64,000 nt of DNA. It comes from JABDGM01 sp046349975 (GTDB lineage: Bacteria; Planctomycetota; Planctomycetia; Pirellulales; Lacipirellulaceae). Position numbers and translations under genes: made by a program. Each line of letters opens with the position of its first letter. The stretch's first letter is position 1. The notes under the pieces are model-generated. The model ran no database searches. It saw only the letters and a list, made by a program, of their open reading frames with translations, and had not been told where the DNA came from. The stretch lies in the NCBI GenBank assembly GCA_046349975.1, contig JAXMBH010000001.1, positions 186,001 through 250,000 on the forward strand. The letters are read 5' to 3'. Shown one piece after another: positions 32,903 through 42,296 of the stretch.

Positions 32903-34009
32903 CTATCCAAACATCCGCCCCACTTCGCGCAAGTAGTCGAGGGCTTCTTCAAGCTCTGGGGCTTCGACACCAACTTGGCGGCCGGCGCGGTCGCAGTGGC
33001 CGAGCAGGACGAGGTCGTCGTAGTGCTCGGATTGTTCGAGCCGGCGGCGGGCGCGGGCGCCGAGCGTGCCGTCGGCGAGTTGATGGGCGAGCATGTGATG
33101 CTCGATCAGCCAGGCCGTGCGGTCGGTGATGAAGCCATCGAGGGCCTCGAGCGCGGCAGCTTCGTGGTTGGCGGGGTCGATAGCCTTGCCGATATCGTGT
33201 AGCAGCGCGGCCGTGAGGAACTCTTCATCATAGGCGAGGTTGTCGCGCGCGTGGTCGAATACTTGCAGGCTGTGATAAAGCGCGTCGCCTTCCGGATGAT
33301 ATCTGAGCGATTGCTTTACGTTTTCGAGAGGCAGCAGCAGCGACTCGAATAGTTGAAAGCGGTCGACCTGATTTTCGGCTTCCTCGGCGGCGGCCGCCAG
33401 GTCGAGTTCGGGGTATTCGCGTGCTAGGAACTGTTCGAGTTCTGCAATGCTTGCCCGTTCGATGGCTTTGCCCGTGATGGAACTTTTGAAGACGTAGTGT
33501 GCCTGGTCGGCCGCATACATGGTGAGCTCGAACGGGAAGTTGTCGACGAGATGAATGTGCGTGAAGACGCGCTCCTGGCCGTGTTTGCGGACTTGCTTGC
33601 GTTCGACGACATATTGCAGTCCGTCTTGATCAAGCAGGTGTGTGATGGCCTCGGCCGTGTCGGAGAAGACGTGCAGGTCGATATCGGAGCCCTGGCGAAT
33701 GTGCCCGGTGAGCACACTGCCGATGAGCCGCGGCCGGAATGGCGCGAGGCGGCGCATCATCGCGAGCGCGGCGAGGCGCATGGCGAGAAGGTTATCGGCG
33801 CGGGCGGTCCCTTCAAACAGGCGGGCGAGCAGCTGGATCTGGTCGCGGATCTCGACGTTGCTGGGGAGATCGGCCGGTTTGACCCAGGCTTTGCAGATTT
33901 GTCGGGCGGCCTTCTGTTTGGCGGTGAAGTATTCGGTTTCCTGACGGGAATACATCAAGCGGGCGGCTTCCCAAGCGATTTGCCGCCGGATTTTCGATTG
34001 ACTCATCAA
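32903..34009 (-). CDS. Nucleotidyltransferase plus HD-domain protein
   Basis: 368 aa. A nucleotidyltransferase motif GSVLTGHIRQGSDIDLHVF (97-115) is followed by an HD phosphohydrolase domain with ALLHDIGKA (about 270) and later His/Asp residues. The overall plan resembles tRNA nucleotidyltransferase/poly(A)-polymerase-like or GlnD-like two-domain enzymes, but it is shorter and lacks an RNA-binding tail. It may modify a protein or nucleotide; substrate unknown. Confidence 0.85.
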   Translation of the reverse strand: MMSQSKIRRQIAWEAARLMYSRQETEYFTAKQKAARQICKAWVKPADLPSNVEIRDQIQLLARLFEGTARADNLLAMRLAALAMMRRLAPFRPRLIGSVLTGHIRQGSDIDLHVFSDTAEAITHLLDQDGLQYVVERKQVRKHGQERVFTHIHLVDNFPFELTMYAADQAHYVFKSSITGKAIERASIAELEQFLAREYPELDLAAAAEEAENQVDRFQLFESLLLPLENVKQSLRYHPEGDALYHSLQVFDHARDNLAYDEEFLTAALLHDIGKAIDPANHEAAALEALDGFITDRTAWLIEHHMLAHQLADGTLGARARRRLEQSEHYDDLVLLGHCDRAGRQVGVEAPELEEALDYLREVGRMFG

Positions 34010-34110
34010 CGAGCGCCGTAAGCCCAGGTAATCGGCGCGGGCACAAGAGCAGGAGGATTGACTGCAATTATTCTACGCACCCATACGCGTGAGAAGAAGA
34101 CCGATCGCAG

Positions 34111-35658
34111 CTAACGTCGCCACCGTAATGAACTACTTAGCGTCACGGCGAGAGCGGCAAGTGCGACGGCGGCTGGCTCGGGTACGCCGGCGGCGGCGCC
34201 GGGTATTGATGTGTGTACCGAGGCGCCAAAGTTGGCGCGCCACACATCGTAGTCGGCGTTGTCGACAGTGCCGTTGCGATCGCCGTCGGCCGCCAGGCTG
34301 GTGGTTGAGCCCAGCGTGTTGCGCCAGAGCACGTAGTCGGCGGCATCGACGGCGCCATTCGCGTTGTAATCGCCGGTGAGCAATTGCGTGGTGTTGATTC
34401 GGAACACACTGCCCGTGCCATAAGCGACGATATATAAGTTGCCGTATAAGTCTTCGGCGAACGAGGCCGGGCCGCCGAGCGAGCCCGTATTCGGCGTAAG
34501 CGAACTATCGATGTTCGTGACGGCGAATGTCGACGTGTTCATGCGCCAAAAATGGCTGCTGGTTTCATCGGCAAAGAGGTAGGTATTGGTGACACTGGGG
34601 TCTGGGCCGCGATAGACAAAGCCGCCAATGACGGCGTTGCCTTGCATCGTTCCGCTGCCGTGTGTGTAGTCGTATACCGGCGCCACGTAGTTGGTGGGGA
34701 TTGCGCCGCCTATGCCTGCCGTTGGCGTTTGAATGTTGCCTTCCCGCAAGCGCCAGCCAAAGTTGGAAACACCGGCGCGGTTGGCCGATTCGACGTCGAT
34801 CTCTTCGCGGGCTCCTTGGCCGACGTCGCCGATCCACATGTTGCCGGTATCGCGATCGAAGCTAGCGCGGAACGGGTTACGCAGGCCGTACGACCAGATT
34901 TCATCGTCGCCGGTAGTGGCGGCGAACGGATTTGAAGTCGGGATCGCGTAATTACGGTTGGCGTCGGTGGGGAACGCGTCGCTGTTGACGTCGATACGGA
35001 GTTGTTTGCCGAGCAGGTTGTTGGTGATGGTTTGGGCGTTGCCACCGGGTTCGAAATGACCGGGGGCGGAGTCGTTGCCGTTGCCGCCGTCGCCGGAGTT
35101 GATGTAGAGGTATTTGTCTTTCGGGCTGAAGCCGATCCAGCCGCCGACATGATTGTTCTGCGGCCGCGGAAAGGTCATGATTGTCGTCGGCGTCGGGCTG
35201 GCGACGAGCGGGTTGGCCGTCGACACGGAGTACTGACGGATAAACGTCGAAAAAGGCGAGGTGGCGGTTGCCGCACTGCCGCCGGGCACCGGCAGGCCGC
35301 CGTTGTCGACCGTTACATATACGTAGAACTTGCCGAAGCCGGCGCTGCCGGGGACGTTGTAATCGGGATGAAATGCCAGGCCGAGGAGGCCGCCTTCACC
35401 TTCGGGATCGGTGTCGGGAATGTTGAGGAACGGCGTCGTGAGAACGGAACGGGTCGTGAGGTCGACGACCTTGATATTGCCAGCCTGCTCGAGGACGAAC
35501 AAATGGTTGGGATCGCCGGGGGCGTGTGTGGCGAACAAGGGCGCTGACAGTCCGGAAGCGACGCGCGTGGTGCCGGAGATGGCGGCGAGCGCATCGTCCG
35601 GCAGGAATGTTATGGCAAGCAGCGAGAGTATGAGCGCCGTTTTTGCTGGAATGTGCAT
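34111..35658 (-). CDS. Exported sugar dehydrogenase (glucose/sorbosone type) with dockerin-like and PEP-CTERM end
   Basis: 515 aa. A signal peptide (about 1-25) leads to a six-bladed beta-propeller of the soluble aldose/PQQ-type dehydrogenases (VIGGFVYRGPDPS, IWSYGLRNPFRASFD, WRLREGNIQTP). Near the C-terminus a dockerin-like pair of Ca2+ loops (GDYNANGAVDAADYVLWRN and DGDRNGTVDNADYDVWRANF) is followed by PEP-CTERM: VPEPAAVALAALAV then basic RWRR. PEP-CTERM suggests sorting by an exosortase; none is in the window. Confidence 0.93.
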   Translation of the reverse strand: MHIPAKTALILSLLAITFLPDDALAAISGTTRVASGLSAPLFATHAPGDPNHLFVLEQAGNIKVVDLTTRSVLTTPFLNIPDTDPEGEGGLLGLAFHPDYNVPGSAGFGKFYVYVTVDNGGLPVPGGSAATATSPFSTFIRQYSVSTANPLVASPTPTTIMTFPRPQNNHVGGWIGFSPKDKYLYINSGDGGNGNDSAPGHFEPGGNAQTITNNLLGKQLRIDVNSDAFPTDANRNYAIPTSNPFAATTGDDEIWSYGLRNPFRASFDRDTGNMWIGDVGQGAREEIDVESANRAGVSNFGWRLREGNIQTPTAGIGGAIPTNYVAPVYDYTHGSGTMQGNAVIGGFVYRGPDPSVTNTYLFADETSSHFWRMNTSTFAVTNIDSSLTPNTGSLGGPASFAEDLYGNLYIVAYGTGSVFRINTTQLLTGDYNANGAVDAADYVLWRNTLGSTTSLAADGDRNGTVDNADYDVWRANFGASVHTSIPGAAAGVPEPAAVALAALAVTLSSSLRWRR

Positions 35659-35865
35659 GGCCTTCTCCGTCCGCGAATGCTGCCCGGCGTGGCGGGGAGC
35701 AAAGTTTGTGCCTGAGCGGCGATTGTAATCGCCGAGCTGCCGAACTTCAAAAGGGTCCGCCGTTCAAGAGCGGGGTTGAAGGCGGAACAGCGTTTTCTGT
35801 GCTTTGTCGTAAGCGTGCGGCTGAGTGTTGCGAATGCAGCAGCTTGCTGGTGGAATTGCGAAAGT

Positions 35866-37494
35866 TCAACTCCAGAATTGCCGATCGAGCATGCGGTAAT
35901 TCACCGCTTCACTGACGTGTTCAGCGAGGATTTCGGCGGAATTATCGAGGTCCGCAATCGTGCGGGCCACGCGCAGCACTTTATCATGAGCGCGGGCCGA
36001 GAGGCCCATTTCGTGTATGCTCGTGCGAAGCAAGTTCGTGCCGGCGTCGTTCAATTGGCAGTGCTGGCGAATTTCACGGGTCGTCATTTGAGCGTTCTGG
36101 CGAGTCTTGGAATTCAAGAAGCGGGCTTCCTGAACGGCCCGGGCGGCCATCACATGGTCGCGCATCGCGGCGCTGGTTGTGCCATTGTGCGAAGAACTCA
36201 ACTCCTTGAAGGGCACTGCCGGCACTTCGATGTGGATATCGATGCGATCGAGCAGCGGGCCGCTGATCTTCGCCATATAACGCTCGATCTGAGGAATCGT
36301 GCAATGGCATTCGCGGCGGGGATCGTTGCGGTAGCCACACGGGCAGGGGTTGAGCGATGCGATCAGCACAAAACTCGCTGGAAAGGTGGTCGAATGGAGT
36401 GCGCGGCTGATCGTGACGTGGCCGTCTTCGAGCGGCTGGCGCAGTACTTCGAGCGTTTGGCGATTGAACTCGGGAAGTTCGTCGAGAAAGAGCACACCGT
36501 TGTGGGCGAGGCTGATTTCGCCGGGCGCCGGCGTGGAACCACCACCGACAAGACCGGCGTTGGAAATCGTGTGATGTGGTGCTCGGAACGGCCGGCGGGC
36601 CAGCAGCGGTTGACCGGCGGCGAGGCGGCCGACCGCGCTATAGATGCGAGTGGTTTCGACCGATTCATCGGCCGATAGCACAGGGAGGATCGTTGGCACG
36701 CGTTTGGCCAACATGGTTTTGCCAGAGCCAGGCGGACCGACCATCAGGAGGTTGTGACCACCGGCGGCCGCGATCGTGACGGCGCGTTTGGCCATTTCCT
36801 GGCCGCGGACGTCGGCGAAGTCGTCTTCGTAATGGGAAAGTTCCTGGAATAGCTGGTTGAGGCGCGAGGGAGTGGGCTCGATATCGAGTTGGCCGGCGAG
36901 GAAACCGATGGTTTGGGCGAGGCTGTCGACGGCAATGACTTCGAGGCCTTCGACCACGGCGGCTTCGCCGGCATTGGCACTGGGGATGATGATGCCGCGC
37001 AGGGGCGACGCGCCTTGAGGCGTTGCGAAGGGCGTGGACGACGCAGCGTCACTCGGCACGTTCCCACGCCCTTTCACGGCGTGCCATCCCGAACCCGTGA
37101 TAGCTGCCGCGGCCATTGCCATGGAGAGCGCACCTTTGACGGGGCGCGTCGTGCCATCGAGCGCGAGCTCGCCGACAATCGCATATTGATCGAGCACCTC
37201 GCTTTTGAACTGGCCGCTGCCGGCGAGAATGCCGACGGCGATCGGCAGATCGAACGAGCCGGCGCTTTTGGGCAGTTCAGCGGGCGCCAAGTTGATGACG
37301 ACACGATCGGCTGGCCGCACGAAGCCGCTGTTGACCATCGCTCGCTCGATGCGATGCGTACTTTCCTTGACCGCTTGCTCAGGCAGACCGACGAGAATGG
37401 TTTTGGGGATCGCGCCCGGCGAAACATCGACCTCCACTTCGACGGGAAGGGCGTCGATACCGAGGAGCGAAAACGTGTGCAGCTTGGCGAGCAT
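35866..37494 (-). CDS. YifB/ComM-family Mg chelatase-like AAA+ ATPase
   Basis: 542 aa. The N-terminal ChlI-like domain starts MLAKLHTFSLLGIDALPVEV. It has Walker A GPPGSGKT (about residue 255), Walker B VLFLDELPEF, and the zinc-like Cys cluster NPCPCGY...CHC. ComM helicases drive branch migration during natural transformation in other bacteria. Between about 133 and 168 there is an insertion with Ser/Pro-rich character (NVPSDAASSTPFATPQGASP) absent from typical ComM. No other competence gene is nearby. Confidence 0.93.
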   Translation of the reverse strand: MLAKLHTFSLLGIDALPVEVEVDVSPGAIPKTILVGLPEQAVKESTHRIERAMVNSGFVRPADRVVINLAPAELPKSAGSFDLPIAVGILAGSGQFKSEVLDQYAIVGELALDGTTRPVKGALSMAMAAAAITGSGWHAVKGRGNVPSDAASSTPFATPQGASPLRGIIIPSANAGEAAVVEGLEVIAVDSLAQTIGFLAGQLDIEPTPSRLNQLFQELSHYEDDFADVRGQEMAKRAVTIAAAGGHNLLMVGPPGSGKTMLAKRVPTILPVLSADESVETTRIYSAVGRLAAGQPLLARRPFRAPHHTISNAGLVGGGSTPAPGEISLAHNGVLFLDELPEFNRQTLEVLRQPLEDGHVTISRALHSTTFPASFVLIASLNPCPCGYRNDPRRECHCTIPQIERYMAKISGPLLDRIDIHIEVPAVPFKELSSSHNGTTSAAMRDHVMAARAVQEARFLNSKTRQNAQMTTREIRQHCQLNDAGTNLLRTSIHEMGLSARAHDKVLRVARTIADLDNSAEILAEHVSEAVNYRMLDRQFWS

Positions 37495-37542
37495 TCGAGC
37501 CAGTATATCTTACCGGCTGGGCAAATTCATTACGGGCGAACG

Positions 37543-39255
37543 CTATTCGTAACAATACAGCCGCACGCGCTGCACGCTGAACTCGCCGGGTGGAATGCGG
37601 ACGTGGCGGCCCTGGTGGGTTTCGTCGCCGCCGAGTGGTTGCGTGGCGATGAATTGCCGGCCGTCAAGGCGGCCTTTTTCGACGCTCAGGAGGCCGGCGC
37701 GGGTTTCGTCGGGCAACTCGGTGGCGAAGGTTACGACGATGCCGGTGCCGGCGATCAGGAATTCATCTTTCGCGGTGTTGATGAGGAGGCCGCCGCTCAC
37801 CGATTGCCCGGCGTCGAGGCCGGGAAAGTTGGACGGTGTTGCAGGTTTTTCGAAAGTTGCGGTCAGCACGTAGTGGCCGAGTCTTACGACCTGCTGTTTG
37901 GGTGCTTCGCTGCCGTCGAATGGTACATCGGGCGCGACGCCGGCCATGGCGCCGTTGCCTTGATGCGCGGCAATCAGCGGTGCGAGTGTGGTTAGTAGTT
38001 CGTAACTCTTGCTGAGCGGTTGGCGTTGCGTCTCTACAAGCTGGTCGATGGCGAACGGGCTGAGGCCGATCGCGTCGTGTTGGCCAAAAACATAGAAGGC
38101 GTACCCGGCGGCGCGCGAGCCCCGGCTTGCTTCGGGGATAAACAATGGGTTGCCGGGGCGAGCGAACTTGCGGCACCACTCGGCGAAGTTGGGGAAGTAG
38201 ATGTCCGGCGCGAGGAAGTCAATCGACGGCGCCGCAACACGCCAGATATCGAAGAGGTGCGGCAGGGGGCCGGCACTGGGGTACTTGCCTGGTGCGTAGC
38301 CGGGGCGCACTAACGCCGCGTTCACGAACGTCGGCAACGGGTACTCCGCTTTGCCGGCTTCGGCAACGCGATTTGTGTAGCGCGCGAAGTGCCAGGCCAT
38401 GAAGATTTCCTCGACGGCGGGACATTCGCCAAACACTTCCTGCCAAGTTCCCTTCGCGCGGAAGTTTGAGTGCGACCATTGTTCGCGAAGTTCGGGGGTT
38501 AGCTCGCTCTTGCGTTTGGCGAGCGCGACCATTAGCTCGTTCGGAACCGGCGAATTGAAGGCCTTCGTCGCCGCGGCCGACCAGTCACGGGCTTCCGGAA
38601 TCATGCCGATTTCGTTCTCGACCTGCACCATGACGGCTGTGTGCTTGTCGCCATCGACCTCACGCAAGTGCCGCATGAGCGTGGCGAAGGCGCGGGCATC
38701 GGTCTTGACGTTCTCTTCGCTGAAAGGCGAGAGGATTTCGATGCCGCGGCCGTCGCGAGTCTGACTGCGCGGGAATCGCTCCGGATCGGACTTTACCCAG
38801 GCCGGTGCATAGCAAGACATGCTGTTCTTCCAGCTGCCGAACCAGAGGAAGACGACATGCAGCTTGTGGCGGCGGGCTCCATCGAGCGCCGCATCGACTA
38901 GTTTGAAATCGAACTTGCCCTCGGCCGGCTCGATAAGGTCCCAATACGCGGGCACAAGCACCGTGTTCAAATGCAGCTCGACCAGCCGCGGCCAAATCGT
39001 TTCCAATACTTCAGCACTGCTGGCTTCGGAGTTGCCTAGTTCGCCGCCAAGAATGAGCAGCGGCCTGTCGTCGACGATGAGTTGCGTCGCCGTGCCATGC
39101 TTGGCGAGATGGGGGTACGACGCCTCTTCAGCAGTCGCGGTTCGGCAGAACAGGGCGGCGGCCACCAGGCACGCAAGGCCGGCGGCAGGACGAATCAGAT
39201 TGCGCAGACAGAATCGAAGGCGAAGCATTGCGACGCGATCGTGTATGTTTAACAT
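37543..39255 (-). CDS. Exported glycosidase, GH35/GH42-like (beta-galactosidase type)
   Basis: 570 aa; an ATG at 39228 is an alternative start and directly begins the signal peptide LACLVAAALFCRTATA. A TIM-barrel core shows MVQVENEIGMI (acid/base Glu) and LFIPEASRGS (nucleophile Glu), the clan-A pattern, plus VFLWFGSWKNSMSCYAPAW. It probably hydrolyses beta-galactosides or related glycans outside the cytoplasm. A C-terminal beta domain of about 120 residues ends in RVRLYCYE. The exact family is not certain. Confidence 0.87.
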   Translation of the reverse strand: MLNIHDRVAMLRLRFCLRNLIRPAAGLACLVAAALFCRTATAEEASYPHLAKHGTATQLIVDDRPLLILGGELGNSEASSAEVLETIWPRLVELHLNTVLVPAYWDLIEPAEGKFDFKLVDAALDGARRHKLHVVFLWFGSWKNSMSCYAPAWVKSDPERFPRSQTRDGRGIEILSPFSEENVKTDARAFATLMRHLREVDGDKHTAVMVQVENEIGMIPEARDWSAAATKAFNSPVPNELMVALAKRKSELTPELREQWSHSNFRAKGTWQEVFGECPAVEEIFMAWHFARYTNRVAEAGKAEYPLPTFVNAALVRPGYAPGKYPSAGPLPHLFDIWRVAAPSIDFLAPDIYFPNFAEWCRKFARPGNPLFIPEASRGSRAAGYAFYVFGQHDAIGLSPFAIDQLVETQRQPLSKSYELLTTLAPLIAAHQGNGAMAGVAPDVPFDGSEAPKQQVVRLGHYVLTATFEKPATPSNFPGLDAGQSVSGGLLINTAKDEFLIAGTGIVVTFATELPDETRAGLLSVEKGRLDGRQFIATQPLGGDETHQGRHVRIPPGEFSVQRVRLYCYE

Positions 39256-39563
39256 GCGCGCCAGTGTACCAAGCGGCGCCTGAAAAGGCGAAAGGCATCC
39301 CCCGCTTGGTAACCCGCTGTGGTAGCAGGCATGCTCCGCGTGCCGTCGCTTGCGTCAGCGCAGAGGAATGCTGATCGTATGTTTGCGAATTAGCTATGAG
39401 CTAGATGGATTCGTGCCTATCAACGGGAGAGGAGATTTCGAACAACTCGGCACACGCCCAATTAGGCAAGCCAGCAAACGCCACGACGGCACGTAGTGTG
39501 TCGACGTGCCGTCGCAGTAGCGGTTAGGCACCACCCCAAGGGGCCCGGCGTGCCTACTACAAT
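39256..39563. other. Intergenic gap, 308 bp, mostly repeat
   Basis: Nearly all of it is the REP-like element at 39322-39561. It must also contain the promoter of the glycosidase gene, probably in the first 60 bp. Confidence 0.5.
39322..39561. repeat. Composite GTAG hairpin element, 240 bp
   Basis: It starts GTAGCA plus GGCATGC-TCC-GCGTGCC and ends in a GGCAC...GTGCC hairpin plus TACTACA at 39561, with an internal ACGGCACGTAG/GACGTGCCGT inverted part. It ends 2 bp before the stop codon (39564-39566) of the next minus-strand gene. Confidence 0.75.
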
Positions 39564-40841
39564 TTACTTCGCATCGACTTTTGGCAGTTGATCTGCCGGA
39601 AGTTCTTTCACGCTCAGATCGGCGTACAGCACGTCGTACACCTTCGCATCTTTCGCTTTGCGATACCAGAAGATCGGCCGATCGGGCGTGTTGAGCTTCA
39701 CGTCTTTGCCGGCGTAGTGCCAGTCGTTCGTTTCTGGCGACAGGGCGAACAAGATACCGAACGCACCGCCGAGTTTTGTGGGGGCATCGCTCGAGAAGAC
39801 CGTCCCGTTTCCATCGCTCGTGCGTGTGAGCGTCATCAATTTTGCCGCCGATCGCTGCATGATGCCGTCGATGCCGTCTTTGCCGCGGATCTCGGGTGGG
39901 AAAACCCCGTCGTTGATATCGGCGATCATCTTCAGGGCGTCCGCCAAGAACACGATCGGTTTCTTCGACATGTCCAAATCGGTCGTCGTCGTGATCGTGT
40001 AGCCGTCGGGCACATCAATGCTGAAAAGAGCTGGATCCAAGTCAATGTCGACTTCGAAGTCGGACATCACGACATGCGTGGCGGAATCGCCGGGGCCAGT
40101 GTATTCGGCACGCACGGGCTCGCCGCTCTTCGGGTCGGCCCAGATTTTGACCTCCATTGCGCCGACTTCCATGCGGAAGCCCTCGGCAGGGTGACCGTCG
40201 ACCGAGTTGCCATCGAGCCGCTCGACCTTTCCCAAGCCACCCGCTTTGGCGCTTGAAATGATGTGCTGCAAGCCTTCGAACATTCGGCCGAACGGGCCTT
40301 CGCGCCCGGCGGGCAAGTTCTTCACGTTGAAGACCTGCACGGTCTTGGTTGCGGGGCTAAGGCCGATGAGCTTGTCTTTAGCACCGTCCGAAATCTGAAT
40401 CGTCGTGACGCCCATCGCGGTTGTTTCCATCCGCTCATGCGAAGGCGCGAGGAACATGCCGACGCCGGTTGTGTTCACCGTCTTTCCATCGGGCAGTTTC
40501 ACTTCGGACGTCGTCTTCCATTTCGCGCTGCGAACTTTGTTGAGCACCTCAATGACATCGGCAAATGCCAGCGCGCTGCTGCCGGTGACGCTCGACAGCA
40601 CGGCATAAACGAGAAGCAAAGTGGCCGCGGATGTGAGCACGGCCGTGATTTTGAGTGATCTTGGCATACGAATGACCTTCTGGAAAATGCTCGCCCGCGG
40701 TTGTGGCGGTACTTGCCGCAGGCAAGCGAGCGTGCGCGAAACGGTGGCCGCAGAAGGCCCGGCCGGCAGCGGCAGTTGTCGTGTCGCTGCGACGGCGCGG
40801 TCCACCGGATCGTCGGGAAGTGGTTGGTGATTATCAGACAT
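39564..40841 (-). CDS. Membrane protein with LolA/DUF2092-like outer domain, partner of the ECF sigma factor
   Basis: 425 aa from the ATG at 40841, with AGGAG 8 nt upstream. Residues about 1-60 are cytoplasmic (DRAVAATRQLPLPAGPSAAT), a single TM follows (TAVLTSAATLLLVYAVLSSV), then a beta-rich outer domain (KVRSAKWKTTSEVKLPDGKT, then DFEVDIDLDPALFSIDVPDG). Start and sigma-factor stop overlap by 8 nt. The topology fits an anti-sigma or sigma-linked sensor, but no known anti-sigma fold is visible. Confidence 0.82.
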   Translation of the reverse strand: MSDNHQPLPDDPVDRAVAATRQLPLPAGPSAATVSRTLACLRQVPPQPRASIFQKVIRMPRSLKITAVLTSAATLLLVYAVLSSVTGSSALAFADVIEVLNKVRSAKWKTTSEVKLPDGKTVNTTGVGMFLAPSHERMETTAMGVTTIQISDGAKDKLIGLSPATKTVQVFNVKNLPAGREGPFGRMFEGLQHIISSAKAGGLGKVERLDGNSVDGHPAEGFRMEVGAMEVKIWADPKSGEPVRAEYTGPGDSATHVVMSDFEVDIDLDPALFSIDVPDGYTITTTTDLDMSKKPIVFLADALKMIADINDGVFPPEIRGKDGIDGIMQRSAAKLMTLTRTSDGNGTVFSSDAPTKLGGAFGILFALSPETNDWHYAGKDVKLNTPDRPIFWYRKAKDAKVYDVLYADLSVKELPADQLPKVDAK

Positions 40842-41382
40842 CGGGCTTGCTCCTGCGGCGACGGTTCGTCGTGTCACGCTCCGCGCAGCTGGTTTGGCGA
40901 TCGAGAAGTTGTCGCAACTTGTGTCGCGTGCGGTGCAGCAACACGCCAATGGCGTTGGCGGTGGTACTCAGCTCGTCAGCAATCTGCGCGTAAGTCCAAT
41001 CGCCCAGCTCATGCAAACAAAACACCTCGGCCTCGCGCGGCGGGAGCTGCGCCAGCGCCCAACGCAATTCGGCAGCCAATTCGGCCGCCTCGGCATGAGC
41101 GGAAGGTGCGGCATCGGTCGCTGGCGCGAGCGCGATGTCGGCGACTTCCTCCCGCTTTCGTCTGCGAAGACGCTTGCGAAGATGATCGATCGCTCGGTGC
41201 GTTGCCAGGCGGTGCAGCAGTGCCGGCCAATTTTTCACTGCCTCGCGCTCGGCAACGGCGAGCGCCGCGACAAACGTTTCCTGGAAGCATTCATCGGCAT
41301 CGGCCTGGTTACGAACCAGCCGATACGCCGCCCACCAAACCGCGGGGCCTTCCAGAGAAATCAATTTTTCCCAATCGATCAT
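40834..41382 (-). CDS. ECF-family RNA polymerase sigma factor
   Basis: 182 aa from the ATG at 41382; the longer frame upstream is rejected. Region 2: WAAYRLVRNQADADECFQET; region 4: LPPREAEVFCLHELGDWTYA then QIADELSTTANAIGVLLHRT, the HTH. It directs RNA polymerase to its own regulon. It overlaps the following membrane protein gene by 8 nt and is likely controlled by it. Confidence 0.92.
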   Translation of the reverse strand: MIDWEKLISLEGPAVWWAAYRLVRNQADADECFQETFVAALAVAEREAVKNWPALLHRLATHRAIDHLRKRLRRRKREEVADIALAPATDAAPSAHAEAAELAAELRWALAQLPPREAEVFCLHELGDWTYAQIADELSTTANAIGVLLHRTRHKLRQLLDRQTSCAERDTTNRRRRSKPDV

Positions 41383-41655
41383 CAAATGCACCCGACGGTG
41401 AAATTTTCGGGCTTTCCACATACCAAGTCGCTCGAGTGTTGCCAGTATTACAGGAATCCAGGCCGTCTTCGAGAAATCCTGTGGAAAGGCGCAGGGTGGG
41501 CGTGCATGCAGGCGGCTGAGGCCGGCGTCGATGGTCAACATGAATCGCTCGACGTACAATCTGCCGACGCAGATGACGACCGCGTGACTGCCAAAGCACT
41601 GCCGCATAACCGCGATGCTACGCATCGCCGGCACGCGGGTTGAAAGGGACCAATC

Positions 41656-42249
41656 ATGATCAATGCAGCGGAGCAACGTAAATCTGACCACCCGATCGAG
41701 CCGTTGTTTTTGGAAAGGTGGTCGCCTCGGGCGATGAGCGGCGCGCCGCTGAGCGATGGCGAAGTGCTCACGCTGTTCGAAGCCGGGCGGTGGGCGCCGT
41801 CGACGTACAACGAGCAGGAATGGCGGTTCTGTTACGCGCGCCGCGATACGCCGCAGTGGCCGCTAATCTTCGATTTGCTCATCGAGTTCAATCAATCGTG
41901 GTGCAAGAACGCGGGGATGCTGGTCGTGGTGCTCGCGCACAAAGTGTTCACGCTCAACGGCAAGCCGAATCCGGTGCACATGTTCGATGCCGGCGCGGCG
42001 TTCGAGAACATCGCGCTGCAGGGCACGGCGATGGGGCTGGTTGTGCACGGGATGCAGGGCTTCGATTACGAGAAAGCCCGCACAGCGCTCGAAGTGCCGG
42101 AAGATTATGCCGTGGCGGCGATGTTCGCCGTGGGCAAGCCCGCGCCGGTCGAGGTGTTGCCGGAGGCAATGCGTGAACGCGAAGTGCCTTCGGGGCGGAA
42201 GCCGCTCGAGGAGATTACTTGCGAGGGGGCGTTTAGCTTTGAGGCGTGA
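41656..42249 (+). CDS. Nitroreductase-family protein
   Basis: 197 aa, ATG preceded by AAAGGGA. FLERWSPRAMSGAPLSDGEV and EAGRWAPSTYNEQEWRF are the FMN-binding start of the family, and FDAGAAFENIALQGTAMGLV is the central helix. It reduces nitro or quinone compounds with NAD(P)H and FMN. It is divergent from the sigma gene and convergent with the next. Confidence 0.93.
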   Translation: MINAAEQRKSDHPIEPLFLERWSPRAMSGAPLSDGEVLTLFEAGRWAPSTYNEQEWRFCYARRDTPQWPLIFDLLIEFNQSWCKNAGMLVVVLAHKVFTLNGKPNPVHMFDAGAAFENIALQGTAMGLVVHGMQGFDYEKARTALEVPEDYAVAAMFAVGKPAPVEVLPEAMREREVPSGRKPLEEITCEGAFSFEA

Positions 42250-42296
42250 AGCGGGCGGGAAGAGTGGCACGCGCACATGGTTCGTAGTCCCGCGCG

